The position numbers were made by a program, and so were the translations under genes. The notes under the pieces are model-generated. The model saw only the letters and a program-made list of their open reading frames with translations, was not told the DNA's origin and searched no databases. From positions 580,443 to 644,442 of the forward strand of contig NZ_RRCM01000001.1 in the NCBI RefSeq assembly GCF_003862485.1: a stretch of 64,000 nt of DNA. Direction: 5' to 3'. This DNA comes from Lachnoanaerobaculum orale (GTDB lineage: Bacteria; Bacillota; Clostridia; Lachnospirales; Lachnospiraceae). The stretch's first letter is position 1, and every line of letters starts with the position of its first letter. Shown in pieces: positions 8,363 through 17,781 of this stretch.

Positions 8363-10051
8363 TTATGAGAATCGGCCTTTAGCCATCTCATATGTCTCAT
8401 CTGCAAGAGACATTGTAGATTTTCTATGTGAAACCAGTACAATAGTCTTTCCTGCGCTTTCCTCTGAGAGTGACTTTAAGATAATACCCTCGTTCAGTAC
8501 ATCAAGATTGCTGGTAGGCTCATCCAAAAGCAGAAAGTCACCGTCATGCAGGAAGGCTCTGGCAAGCCCTATACGCTGCTTCTCACCGTCTGACAGTGAA
8601 TCACCCAGCTCACCGACATTGGTGTCATAGCCGTTTGGAAGACTTGATATAAAATCATGTATACTTGCTTTCTTAGCAGCATTTTGAATCTCTTCAAGAG
8701 TTGCATTTTGCTTTGCAACTCTTATATTATCTGCAATAGTTCCCTGAAACATCACAGTTTCCTGAGTAACATATCCTGTCATTTCACGAAGATCCTCGGT
8801 GTTAACATTTTTAATATTCTTACTTGAAATATGAACTTCACCTGTATTTACGTCCCAAAATCTCATTAAAAGCTTCAACAAGGTGGATTTACCGGATCCG
8901 CTTACACCATGTATTCCAAGGACCTTACCTTTTTTGATATCCAGTGAGACATTTTCAAGTATATTCTCTTCACCATATGAGAAGCTTACATTATCAACAT
9001 CTGCACCTTCAAAGGATGTAGCTTCTTTTCCTGATACTTCTTCTACAGTAGGTTCTTCCTCAAGCAATGATAATACACGTTCACCACTTGCCAGAGTTTG
9101 ACTAAGATTGTTTGAGAGAGAAGACAGTGCTGCGGTAGGACCGAATGAGCTGATCATAGCCAATGTTGCAAGGATAAGTTGAAGAAAATCGGATATTTTG
9201 TTCATATACAATATGAGCATAAAAAAGAACATTCCCCAAGAAAAAAAATGAATAACAAGATTGGTGACCGCTTTTTGAGAACCTTCAAATACACTTAGAT
9301 CTTCCTGAGTGTAATATAGGTTTTGCAATCTTTCATCCATCTCATCCAATCGCGCCGACCCTTGATTATATTGAAGTATTTCATCAATTCCATAGGTACT
9401 GTTGATAATGAAGTTATCAAGTTCGCCCATATTGTTTCTATAATTTCTACCGCTATCGGCAGTACGTCGACGGTTCCAAATAGGAAGAATTACTCCTACA
9501 GAGATATAGGCAAATATTGAGAATACAGCTGCAAGAGGATGTTGGTACCACATGAATACAACCATTATAACGGATGTTATAAATGCTATTGCTATAGGCG
9601 ATACGGTATGTGCAAAAAATACCTCCAACAGTTCTATATCGCAGGTGATTACAGTAATCAGATTTCCTTTTTCCTTGTTCTCAAGTTTTGCGGGACAGAG
9701 CTTTCTAAGTGCCGCAAAAACCTTGTGTCTTATGATTGCAAGAATACGGAATGCAATATAGTGGTTGCAATATTGTTCACCGTAGTGGAAAACAGCTCCT
9801 GCCACGGCGAATACTATAAGTGCCGTCATAAGTACTCCTGAAGCATCATAACCTACTGAAAAGCCGCCGTGAATGAATTTATAAATGCCGTATATTATAC
9901 AATAACCTCCTGCAACTGTAAGGAAGATAGCGCATAAAAATCTAAGTACTCCAAGTAAAATTCCAAGTAACATAATGCCTGTTAACGGCTTTATCAAAAC
10001 AATCAAACTCTTCATAATTGACAGTCCGGATCTTCTTGTGTTTTTTTCCAT
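8363..10051 (-). CDS. ABC exporter half-transporter, CydC-like
   Basis: 562 residues: a six-helix ABC_membrane domain (1-310) fused to an ATPase domain. Walker A (GVSGSGKST), a degenerate signature (LSDGEKQR), Walker B (FLLLDEPTSNLD) and the switch His (SHRKS) are present. It overlaps the upstream gene by one base (TAATG), so the two half-transporters are made together as a heterodimer. The family resembles CydDC-type thiol or haem-linked exporters, but no cytochrome bd genes are nearby, so the substrate is unknown. Confidence 0.82.
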   Translation of the reverse strand: MEKNTRRSGLSIMKSLIVLIKPLTGIMLLGILLGVLRFLCAIFLTVAGGYCIIYGIYKFIHGGFSVGYDASGVLMTALIVFAVAGAVFHYGEQYCNHYIAFRILAIIRHKVFAALRKLCPAKLENKEKGNLITVITCDIELLEVFFAHTVSPIAIAFITSVIMVVFMWYQHPLAAVFSIFAYISVGVILPIWNRRRTADSGRNYRNNMGELDNFIINSTYGIDEILQYNQGSARLDEMDERLQNLYYTQEDLSVFEGSQKAVTNLVIHFFSWGMFFFMLILYMNKISDFLQLILATLAMISSFGPTAALSSLSNNLSQTLASGERVLSLLEEEPTVEEVSGKEATSFEGADVDNVSFSYGEENILENVSLDIKKGKVLGIHGVSGSGKSTLLKLLMRFWDVNTGEVHISSKNIKNVNTEDLREMTGYVTQETVMFQGTIADNIRVAKQNATLEEIQNAAKKASIHDFISSLPNGYDTNVGELGDSLSDGEKQRIGLARAFLHDGDFLLLDEPTSNLDVLNEGIILKSLSEESAGKTIVLVSHRKSTMSLADETYEMAKGRFS

Positions 10052-11799
10052 TATACTATTGCCTCCTTTTTCTTTGAGAAGTTCTCAAGATTCATTTGCT
10101 CTGTAAACAGCTTTTCATAAGCACCTTCATTGTTCATCAGTTCATCGTGACATCCGGATTCGATAATGCTTCCGTTTTCAAGCATAAATATTTCATCACT
10201 GTCAACTACATTGGCCAGTCTGTGTGATATAAGTATAACGGTTTTTGTTTTTGATAACTCATGTATTACATTCATTATTGTCTCTTCACTGTCTGCATCA
10301 ATATTTGATGTTGCTTCATCAAAAATATATACAGGTGTATCATGAAGAAGAGCCCTTGCAAGCGAGAGCCTCTGCTTTTGTCCTCCTGAAAGGTTGCCCG
10401 CATTTGAAGTCAGGCATGTATCAAGTCCCTTTTGAGAGTTTACAAAGTCAAGAAGATTGACCTTCTTAAGTGCCTCATTCATTTTTTCCTCTGTAGCATT
10501 CGGGTCATCCATCAAAAGATTTTCTCTTACTGTACCTGCAAATATCCAACTGTTATGTCCCACTAAAGTAAAATGAGAGAGTATTGTTTTATTTGTAAGT
10601 TCAATATGTTCATCATGATTTATCTTAATACTTCCGCCGTAGTTTGAATGTCTTCCCATAAGTATGTTTGCTATGGTAGATTTACCTGAACCTGATACAC
10701 CTACTATAGAAACAAAAGACTTCGGCTCAACAGTTAGATTTATTCCTTTCAATACGGTCTTACTTGAATCATATGAAAAAGAAAGATTCTTTAGTGATAT
10801 TTTCACATTATTATCTGTTATCTCTTTATTACCTCTTTTTTGTTCAGGAAGGTCAAGGAATGCGAATATACGATCACTTGCTTTCATGCCGTTCATTCCT
10901 ATATGGAAGAAGCTTCCAAGTGTTCTCATAGGAAGGAAGAACTCTGCGGCTAAGAATAAAACAATAAACGTATCCGACATAGTAATTCGGGATCGGGCAT
11001 TGTAAAACTGTGATAAAGCGCTGATAATTCCTGCAGCTGCACCGCCATATGCTATGAAATCCATAATGAGAGTACTGTTAAGTTGCATCATTAAAACCTT
11101 CATAGTTATTTTTCTAAACTTTTCAGACTCTTTGTCCATATCATCAGCAGCTTTCTTATCGGCCTGATAAATCTTAAGCGTTGTCATACCGTTAAGCTTT
11201 TCAAGGAAACTGTCTCCAAGACCGTAATATATATCAAAATAACGACTTAGAAGTTTTTTTGAAATCGTTATTACAAGTATAATTACTATAGGAATCAGAA
11301 AAACTGCAATAAGCATAACAGTGGCGACTTTAATATTAATCTTCATTATAACAAAGAATAGAGTTATCGGAGCAATCAAAGAATATAATAATTGTCCAAG
11401 ATATTTGCTGAAATACACTTCAAGCTGTTCTACGCCTTCACCTGCCATTTGAACTATTTCAGATGTGTGAATCTGTTCTTTGTATGAAGGGCCGAGACGG
11501 AGTATTTTTTCGTAAATAAGATTTCGCAATACCTTTTTTACATTGGCACCTGCATAAAAGTTTTGGGTTGTGTAGGCATAATCACATAATGCCCGTACCA
11601 AAATATAACCGATTATAAAAAGAGCATCTATGATAATTTCCTTTTTTGACAGTCGGTTTATTGTAATCATTCCTATGCGATCGGTAATGTTAAATACAAT
11701 AGATATTTGCATAATGAGTGATACCCATTGCATCAGAACTCCGCATAATATATGTTTACCGGAGCCTTTCAACAGACGAATAAGCCTCATACTGATCAT
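10051..11799 (-). CDS. ABC exporter half-transporter, CydD-like
   Basis: 582 residues with an N-terminal ABC_membrane domain (about 1-320) and a C-terminal ATPase: GVSGSGKST, canonical LSGGQKQR, Walker B YIFDEATSNID and SHR. The canonical signature here, against LSDGE in its partner, indicates an asymmetric heterodimer. The start at 11799 follows GGAGG by ten bases. It is divergent from fruK, with about 165 bases between them. It may export thiols or peptides; no substrate clue is visible. Confidence 0.82.
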   Translation of the reverse strand: MISMRLIRLLKGSGKHILCGVLMQWVSLIMQISIVFNITDRIGMITINRLSKKEIIIDALFIIGYILVRALCDYAYTTQNFYAGANVKKVLRNLIYEKILRLGPSYKEQIHTSEIVQMAGEGVEQLEVYFSKYLGQLLYSLIAPITLFFVIMKINIKVATVMLIAVFLIPIVIILVITISKKLLSRYFDIYYGLGDSFLEKLNGMTTLKIYQADKKAADDMDKESEKFRKITMKVLMMQLNSTLIMDFIAYGGAAAGIISALSQFYNARSRITMSDTFIVLFLAAEFFLPMRTLGSFFHIGMNGMKASDRIFAFLDLPEQKRGNKEITDNNVKISLKNLSFSYDSSKTVLKGINLTVEPKSFVSIVGVSGSGKSTIANILMGRHSNYGGSIKINHDEHIELTNKTILSHFTLVGHNSWIFAGTVRENLLMDDPNATEEKMNEALKKVNLLDFVNSQKGLDTCLTSNAGNLSGGQKQRLSLARALLHDTPVYIFDEATSNIDADSEETIMNVIHELSKTKTVILISHRLANVVDSDEIFMLENGSIIESGCHDELMNNEGAYEKLFTEQMNLENFSKKKEAIV

Positions 11800-11886
11800 A
11801 AAATAAAGACCTCCATGATTTTGTTGTATAGAATAAATATATCATATATGGAGTTAAATTTTAAATGAAAGTGTATTCTTTTTTAT

Positions 11887-11935
11887 TTTACACAATGTAT
11901 AATAAGTATGTTATAATGTACCCACAAGTAGGGTA
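11887..11935 (+). promoter_or_regulatory. Probable fruK-fruA promoter with operator-like dyad
   Basis: An extended -10 (TGTTATAAT at 11909-11917) has a weak -35-like TTTACA at 11887-11892. Just downstream, TACCC (11919-11923) and GGGTA (11931-11935) form a perfect dyad with a 7-base spacer in the transcription start region, where a repressor could bind. Confidence 0.55.
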
Positions 11936-11964
11936 TTTACTGTATATAGTCATGGAGGTTTTAT

Positions 11965-12885
11965 ATGTACTATACAATTACATTGAATCCGGCTATTGAT
12001 ATGCTTACAAAGGTTGAAAATTTTGAACTTGGTAAGCTCAACAGGACCGGTGAGTCGAAATATGTTGTGGGAGGCAAGGGAATAAACATTTCTCTGTTGT
12101 TAAAAAACATCGGTAAAAAGAGCAAAGCACTTGGCTTTATTGCCGGATTTACAGGGTATTACATCAAAGAGGAATTAAAGAAGCAACAAATAGATTCAGA
12201 CTTTGTTGAAACGGACGGGTTTACAAGAATCAACATAAAACTTACTACAGAAACCGAGACTGAAATTAATTCACAGAGTAGCAGTGTAAATAAGAAAAAT
12301 ATAGATGATTTCTTTAAAACTTTAGACGGACTTTCAAGTGAGGACTGTGTATTTTTATCGGGAAACATTATACCGGGAATGGAAGCTGACGACTTTGTAA
12401 ATATAGCAAAGAAAGTAAGAGAAAAAGGCGCCAAGCTCATAGTTGACAGTAATAAGGATATGGTACTGAATACTCTTAAATACAAACCTTTTGTAGTAAA
12501 GCCTAACGAGTTTGAACTTGGAGAGATGTTTGGTGTAAATATAGATACTGTTGAAGATATTGCAAAGTATGCAAGAAAGCTTCAGGAAATGGGCGCTTTA
12601 AATGTATTGGTTTCAAGAGGAAGCAAGGGAGCAATACTCTTTACAGGGGAAGGTGAAGTTTTCAGTGCAAATATTGCAAAGGGAAAGGTGGTTTCCACAA
12701 TAGCTGCAGGTGACAGTATGCTTGCGATGTTTGTAGCAAAGTATGATGAGACCAAAGACTATAAGCTTAGTTTACAGTATGCATCGGCGGCAGGAGGAGC
12801 GACATCATTTTCTGCAGGTGTAGGAAGAAAAGAGCTTATTGATGAATTATTGGTACAAATAAAAGTAGATAAATGTAATCTGTAA
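11965..12885 (+). CDS. fruK: 1-phosphofructokinase
   Basis: Phosphorylates fructose 1-phosphate to fructose 1,6-bisphosphate after PTS uptake. The PfkB-family signature is present: TLNPAID at the start, GGKGIN substrate loop, KPNEFELG, and the C-terminal AAGDSMLA with the catalytic Asp. The 306 residues match the family. It lies 10 bases before fruA, the usual fru operon order, but the customary DeoR-type fruR gene is absent upstream. Confidence 0.93.
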   Translation: MYYTITLNPAIDMLTKVENFELGKLNRTGESKYVVGGKGINISLLLKNIGKKSKALGFIAGFTGYYIKEELKKQQIDSDFVETDGFTRINIKLTTETETEINSQSSSVNKKNIDDFFKTLDGLSSEDCVFLSGNIIPGMEADDFVNIAKKVREKGAKLIVDSNKDMVLNTLKYKPFVVKPNEFELGEMFGVNIDTVEDIAKYARKLQEMGALNVLVSRGSKGAILFTGEGEVFSANIAKGKVVSTIAAGDSMLAMFVAKYDETKDYKLSLQYASAAGGATSFSAGVGRKELIDELLVQIKVDKCNL

Positions 12886-12895
12886 AGGAGGTTAT

Positions 12896-14845
12896 ATGAC
12901 TTTAACAGAGTTGATCAGATTTGATTTGATTCAGTTCGGGTTCAAAGCCACAGATAAAAAGGATGCTTTGAACAAACTGACCGATATGCTTGTGGAAAAG
13001 AAGGTTATCACTACAAAGGATGAGTTTTTAAATGCTCTTTTGGAGAGAGAAAAACTTTCCACAACCGGTGTGGGAGACGGGATAGCCATACCGCATGCCA
13101 AGGCAAGTTGCTTTGATAAAGCAATGATTATATATGCAAAAAGTGATGATGGTGTGGAGTGGGAGAGTTTTGACTCTCAGCCTGCAAAGCATATATTTAT
13201 GATCTGTGCTCCTGCAAACGGAGCGGACGAGCATCTTAAGGCGCTGTCCACACTTTCTACGGCACTTATGAATCCTGAGGTGAAGGGCAGACTTGACAAA
13301 GCGACCACAAAGGAAGAGGTACAGAGTATATTTGAGGACTTTGTAAAATCGACTGAGGAGCCAAAAAAAGAGCCTGAAGAGGAAAGTACCAAGTCTGATG
13401 AGAAAAGAAAATATATTGTAGCCGTTACAGCCTGTCCTACAGGTATTGCGCATACATTTATGGCTGCCGAGAAGATAAAGGAAGCCGCAAAAGAGATGGG
13501 ACTTGATGTAAAAGTTGAGACCAACGGACAGATCGGCGTTGAAAACAAGCTTACAAAGGAAGATATTGACAGGGCCGAGGGTATTATAGTAGCGGCTGAT
13601 AAAAAGGTCGAGATTGCAAGATTTGACGGACATCCTACATTGTTTACAAAGGTTGCCGACGGCATCAATAAGCCTAAGGAACTTATACAGACAATACTTG
13701 ACGGCAAGGTAAGCATATATCATCATAAGGGCGATGAGGGCAGCAGCGAAGGTGATGACGGTGAGAGCGTAGGAAGAAAAATCTACAAGTACTTGATGGA
13801 CGGTGTCAGCAATATGCTTCCGTTTGTTGTGGCAGGCGGAATACTTATAGCTTTATCATTTTTCTGGGGCATCAATTCATTTAACCCTGAAGACCCGAGC
13901 TATAATAAGTTTGCCGAGCTTTTGTTTGTACTCGGTAAGCTGTCATTCAGTATGATGCTGCCTATACTTGCAGGTTTCATAGGAAGAAGTATTGCGGACA
14001 GACCGGGATTTATTGTAGGTATGGTAGGCGGTATACTTGCAGACCCTAGTATACTCGGTCTAAAGAGTGAGGCGTGGTTAAGCTATACACCTTCAGGATT
14101 TTTAGGCGCACTGGTAGCGGGATTCTTGGCAGGAGGCATTATAATCGTACTCAGATATGCATTCTCATGGATTCCCCGCTCAATGGACGGTATCAAACCG
14201 ATATTTTTATTCCCTGTACTCGGATCATTTATAATGGGAGTGTTGATGTTGTTTGTAGTGAATGCACCTATGGCGTTTATTATGACGGCATTCAAAAACT
14301 TTATTGAAAGTATGAGCGGCGGTGAAAAGGTTGTATTAGGATTTATTGTAGGATCTATGATGGCTATAGATATGGGCGGTCCTATAAATAAGGCGGCATA
14401 TGTCACAGGAACGGCACTTGTTACTACAGCAGGTACAGCCGGAAGTGATGTAATGGCGGCAGTTATGGTGGGAGGTATGGTACCTCCGCTTGCAATCGCA
14501 CTTTCCGCTACAATTTCAAAGAAGCTTTGGTCACAGGCACAGAGAGGAAGCGCTTTGGTAAACTATGTTATGGGACTTTCATTTATAACTGAAGGGGCAA
14601 TACCTTTTGCGGCAAGTAATCCTTTAAGGGTTATACCGCCTCTGTTTTTATCAAGCGGTGTGGCAGGAGCTTTGAGCATGGTATTTGATTGTAAATCAAA
14701 AGCACCTCACGGCGGAATGTTTGCAGTATTGGTAGGAGCAGTTTCAAATCCGATTATGTATATAATCGCACTGATTGTAGGTACGGTTATGGGCGCACTT
14801 CTTTTGATAGTGTCACTGAATCTTGGAAAAAAGAAAGAAAACTAG
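12896..14845 (+). CDS. fruA: PTS fructose transporter EIIABC
   Basis: 649 residues in A-B-C order. The EIIA part (1-150) carries the phospho-His in GDGIAIPHAK. A Lys/Glu-rich linker follows. The EIIB part (about 173-270) carries the phospho-Cys in TACPTGIAHT. The EIIC membrane domain (about 295-645) has the FruA-type motifs. It imports fructose as fructose 1-phosphate, the substrate of FruK. AAGGAGG lies before the ATG and a terminator follows the stop. Confidence 0.95.
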   Translation: MTLTELIRFDLIQFGFKATDKKDALNKLTDMLVEKKVITTKDEFLNALLEREKLSTTGVGDGIAIPHAKASCFDKAMIIYAKSDDGVEWESFDSQPAKHIFMICAPANGADEHLKALSTLSTALMNPEVKGRLDKATTKEEVQSIFEDFVKSTEEPKKEPEEESTKSDEKRKYIVAVTACPTGIAHTFMAAEKIKEAAKEMGLDVKVETNGQIGVENKLTKEDIDRAEGIIVAADKKVEIARFDGHPTLFTKVADGINKPKELIQTILDGKVSIYHHKGDEGSSEGDDGESVGRKIYKYLMDGVSNMLPFVVAGGILIALSFFWGINSFNPEDPSYNKFAELLFVLGKLSFSMMLPILAGFIGRSIADRPGFIVGMVGGILADPSILGLKSEAWLSYTPSGFLGALVAGFLAGGIIIVLRYAFSWIPRSMDGIKPIFLFPVLGSFIMGVLMLFVVNAPMAFIMTAFKNFIESMSGGEKVVLGFIVGSMMAIDMGGPINKAAYVTGTALVTTAGTAGSDVMAAVMVGGMVPPLAIALSATISKKLWSQAQRGSALVNYVMGLSFITEGAIPFAASNPLRVIPPLFLSSGVAGALSMVFDCKSKAPHGGMFAVLVGAVSNPIMYIIALIVGTVMGALLLIVSLNLGKKKEN

Positions 14846-14852
14846 AACTTAC

Positions 14853-14884
14853 AGGCTTATGGGTTTTACCATAGGCCTTTTTTT
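14853..14884 (+). terminator. Intrinsic terminator of the fru operon
   Basis: AGGCTTATGG pairs with CCATAGGCCT (one mismatch) around a 6-base loop, followed by a run of T. Confidence 0.9.
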
Positions 14885-14968
14885 GCGTTAAAATTGTATT
14901 CAGTAAGAATTATTCTATGATATAATTATTTGTAAGACTTATATAGTTTGAAACAGAATGGAGATAAG

Positions 14969-15448
14969 ATGGAATTTAGAGCAATGAGAAGATTCAAACA
15001 GCAACTTTCAGAAGATGAGTGCGTTGAAATATTAAAGAGTGCGCCAAGAGGAGTTATAGCTATGAACGGTGAGAACGGATATCCGTATGCCATTACTATA
15101 AATCAATATTTTGACGAGACTGACGGTAAAATATATTTTCACGGCGCACTTCAGGGGCTGAAGGTAGACCTTTTGGAAAAGGATAATAAGGTATGTTTTA
15201 CAACTACAGACGAGGGGCATATAGAAGAGGGAGACTGGGCAAATACCTTCAAAAGTGTGGTATGTCTTGGTCATGTAGAGGAAGTGAACGATGTGGAAAA
15301 GATCTATGATAGGTTGAGAAGGCTTGCAAATGGATTTTATCCAAGTGAAGAATCCATTGAAAAGGAAATTGAAAAAGCAGGCAGTAGAGTAAAAATGTAT
15401 GTGATAAATATTGATCATATGACGGGTAAACTGGTACATGAAAAGTAA
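14969..15448 (+). CDS. PNPOx-fold flavin-binding protein, NimA-like
   Basis: 159 residues of the pyridoxamine-phosphate-oxidase-like split barrel: RGVIAMNGENGYPYAITINQ, IYFHGALQGLKVDLL and KSVVCLGHVEEV follow the pattern of the nitroimidazole-resistance (NimA-like) and related flavin-reductase group. The ATG at 14969 has ATGGAGAT upstream; the TTG at 14948 is less likely. The substrate cannot be told from the sequence. Confidence 0.82.
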   Translation: MEFRAMRRFKQQLSEDECVEILKSAPRGVIAMNGENGYPYAITINQYFDETDGKIYFHGALQGLKVDLLEKDNKVCFTTTDEGHIEEGDWANTFKSVVCLGHVEEVNDVEKIYDRLRRLANGFYPSEESIEKEIEKAGSRVKMYVINIDHMTGKLVHEK

Positions 15449-15531
15449 GAAGTCGGCACATTGATAATGGTGCTTTGATGTTTTGTAAGATATGAGTATG
15501 AATTAAATTTTGGAACCGGCGGAGAATACAT

Positions 15532-17757
15532 ATGACAAAAAAGCGACTTATATGTGTATTGTTGTTTATAATTTCGGCTGCAATAAGTATATACAGCTAC
15601 TTGCTGTTGGCTAATCAGACTCAAATATTGGAATATATAGAAGAGTCGGCCACAAAAGAATTATTTGTTGAGCATTTTTTACTTTTTATAGGTTTTTATC
15701 TGATTTTCAGAGTTGTAAAAAGTAAAAGTATAATTGTTTTTACGGTAAGCTTTATATCAGGAACATATTTGTATCTGCATCAGGCCGCCACGGCTTTGAT
15801 TATAGTCTTTATATATGTTAAGGCGCTGATATGGCTTGGAGAAATATTACTACTGTTTATAAGAAAAAAATATAAAGAGGAGAGCAATATGACAAGGATG
15901 TTAAACAGCTTTGTTATAGGCAGTCTTTTTTATATTATTTCTGTTTGCATAATGTCGGCCTTACATATAGCTTCAATAGAAGTGCTGAGAGTATATACAC
16001 TTTTGCTTGCAGCGCTCACTATAGTGTTATATCTTTGGCTTAGAATTTTTAAAGTTATAGAAATAAAGCCCGATTCTATATTTGAAGAAGAGTTTGTAAA
16101 GCTTAAGGGTAAAAATTACTTCTGTGTAGGTACTGCAATAATGCTTTCGGCTTTGCTTTTGCAGCTTGGCAGAATAAATATTGCGCTTGACTACGACTCA
16201 TTAAGATACGGACTCAGGAGCTTGTCGGTACTTATCGGAAATACCGGAATCTATGACAAGCTTGGCACTGTAAATGATGTATATGTATACCCTAAAGGGC
16301 TTGAAATACTTACACTGGCTTTGAACAATAAAATTACTTTCGGTTTTGTACTCAGCTTCAATTATATTTGTGCAATATTGATGCTTATATGTGTATATGA
16401 GATAATATCGGTATGTACTGAAAGTATAAATAAGGCATGGCTTGGAGTTGTACTTGTATCAGTGACACCTGCCGTTATGAATATGAGCATATCTGCAAAG
16501 ACGGATATGATAACATTGCTTATGCAGCTTGTTTCGGTGCTGAATATCTGCCTTTATATCAAAAGTAAGAAAAATCTCTATATAATATTTGCACTGACGG
16601 CATTGCTTGCAAGCATTATATATAAGCCCACAAGTCTTTTATTCAGTTTCGGAATAGGAGCGGCAAATCTTATTTATTTATTTTTTGAGCATATACTTAA
16701 TAAAAACAATCCTGAGAGAGTAAAGGATAAGAAAAGTTTTGATGTAAGTTTTATATATCTGCTTGCATTTCCTTTGCTTGCCGCAGTATTTGTATATGCA
16801 AGGACATATATGCTTACAGGGCATATCATCACATCTGTGTATTCATCTGTATGGTATAAGCTTGGAATACAGACAAAGTATCCTTATACGATCGGAATAT
16901 ATAAAAGTGGCGGTATGAATATGTCATCCGGAGAGAGTGTGGATATGCTCTACAGGTTGTTTCAGCTTTTTATAGCTCCGACTAAGGAAGTGCATATCTA
17001 TATTGCGTCGCCGACTGTACTTATAGCGGTATTGGCAGGTGTATCAATTATACTCTTTGTGAGATTTTTATTTAAGAAAAATAATAATAAGGAGATATTT
17101 GCATACATCGCTGTTTTATTGGCGGTGGATGCCTTGGTAAGTTTAATAAGCCTTTTTATATTGAATCAGATAGACGGCAATTATTTTATACTGCTTTTCA
17201 CACTGATAATAACGGCAACCTGCTTTTTGGTGGAGAGAGATTCTCTAAAGTATCTCTTTAGAGGACTGCTACCCTGTATAGTTTTTGCATTTTTTATAAC
17301 AGGTTTAACAAACTGGGCAGGCGTAAGAGGACTCAGTACAAAAATAAATGACGGAAGTACATTCGGAATCTACAATCATCATACCAAGTTTTTAGACAGA
17401 GACTTGAAAGAGAGAAAAGAGTTTGCAGACGCGTATGAGGATTTGAAGGAACTTGGAAATCCCAGAACGCTTTTATTGTCGGATGACGATTCATTATCCG
17501 CTCTGGGACTTGATATCAGGACATATACGGATATTACGGGAAGTGGCGGCAATCCTGCAGTGGTAAAGACACTTGACCACTTCAAAAGATACCTTGACTA
17601 TGCACAGATTAAGTATATCTGTGTGGATAAGGAATATTTAAAGGACAGACAAAGAGCATCGGATGTGGTGAAATATATGTATGAAGAGGGCAGTACAAAA
17701 ATTTATAAAAAATATGGTGATGTAGTGATATATAAAGTGGATGTGAAGCAGAACTAA
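15532..17757 (+). CDS. GT-C-like polytopic membrane protein
   Basis: 741 residues with about 12-14 membrane helices and a soluble C-terminal domain of roughly 140 residues. The motif DYDSLRYGLRS early in the second block of helices resembles the acidic loop of GT-C glycosyltransferases, which use lipid-linked sugars, and YKPTSLLF recalls a PMT/ArnT-type pattern. It is followed after 24 bases by terF. I infer a cell-envelope glycosyltransferase; the exact family is not recognised. Confidence 0.5.
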   Translation: MTKKRLICVLLFIISAAISIYSYLLLANQTQILEYIEESATKELFVEHFLLFIGFYLIFRVVKSKSIIVFTVSFISGTYLYLHQAATALIIVFIYVKALIWLGEILLLFIRKKYKEESNMTRMLNSFVIGSLFYIISVCIMSALHIASIEVLRVYTLLLAALTIVLYLWLRIFKVIEIKPDSIFEEEFVKLKGKNYFCVGTAIMLSALLLQLGRINIALDYDSLRYGLRSLSVLIGNTGIYDKLGTVNDVYVYPKGLEILTLALNNKITFGFVLSFNYICAILMLICVYEIISVCTESINKAWLGVVLVSVTPAVMNMSISAKTDMITLLMQLVSVLNICLYIKSKKNLYIIFALTALLASIIYKPTSLLFSFGIGAANLIYLFFEHILNKNNPERVKDKKSFDVSFIYLLAFPLLAAVFVYARTYMLTGHIITSVYSSVWYKLGIQTKYPYTIGIYKSGGMNMSSGESVDMLYRLFQLFIAPTKEVHIYIASPTVLIAVLAGVSIILFVRFLFKKNNNKEIFAYIAVLLAVDALVSLISLFILNQIDGNYFILLFTLIITATCFLVERDSLKYLFRGLLPCIVFAFFITGLTNWAGVRGLSTKINDGSTFGIYNHHTKFLDRDLKERKEFADAYEDLKELGNPRTLLLSDDDSLSALGLDIRTYTDITGSGGNPAVVKTLDHFKRYLDYAQIKYICVDKEYLKDRQRASDVVKYMYEEGSTKIYKKYGDVVIYKVDVKQN

Positions 17758-17781
17758 TCGGTAATTTTAGGGAGAAGAGAT

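Noticed and set aside
9539-9841. Long open frames opposite to the ABC genes and other real genes
   Set aside because: They lack ribosome sites and family patterns and lie wholly inside well-supported genes; they are shadows.
8363-11799. Naming the ABC pair cydC and cydD
   Set aside because: No cydAB genes are nearby and the domain layout is shared by many heterodimeric exporters, so I gave no symbols.
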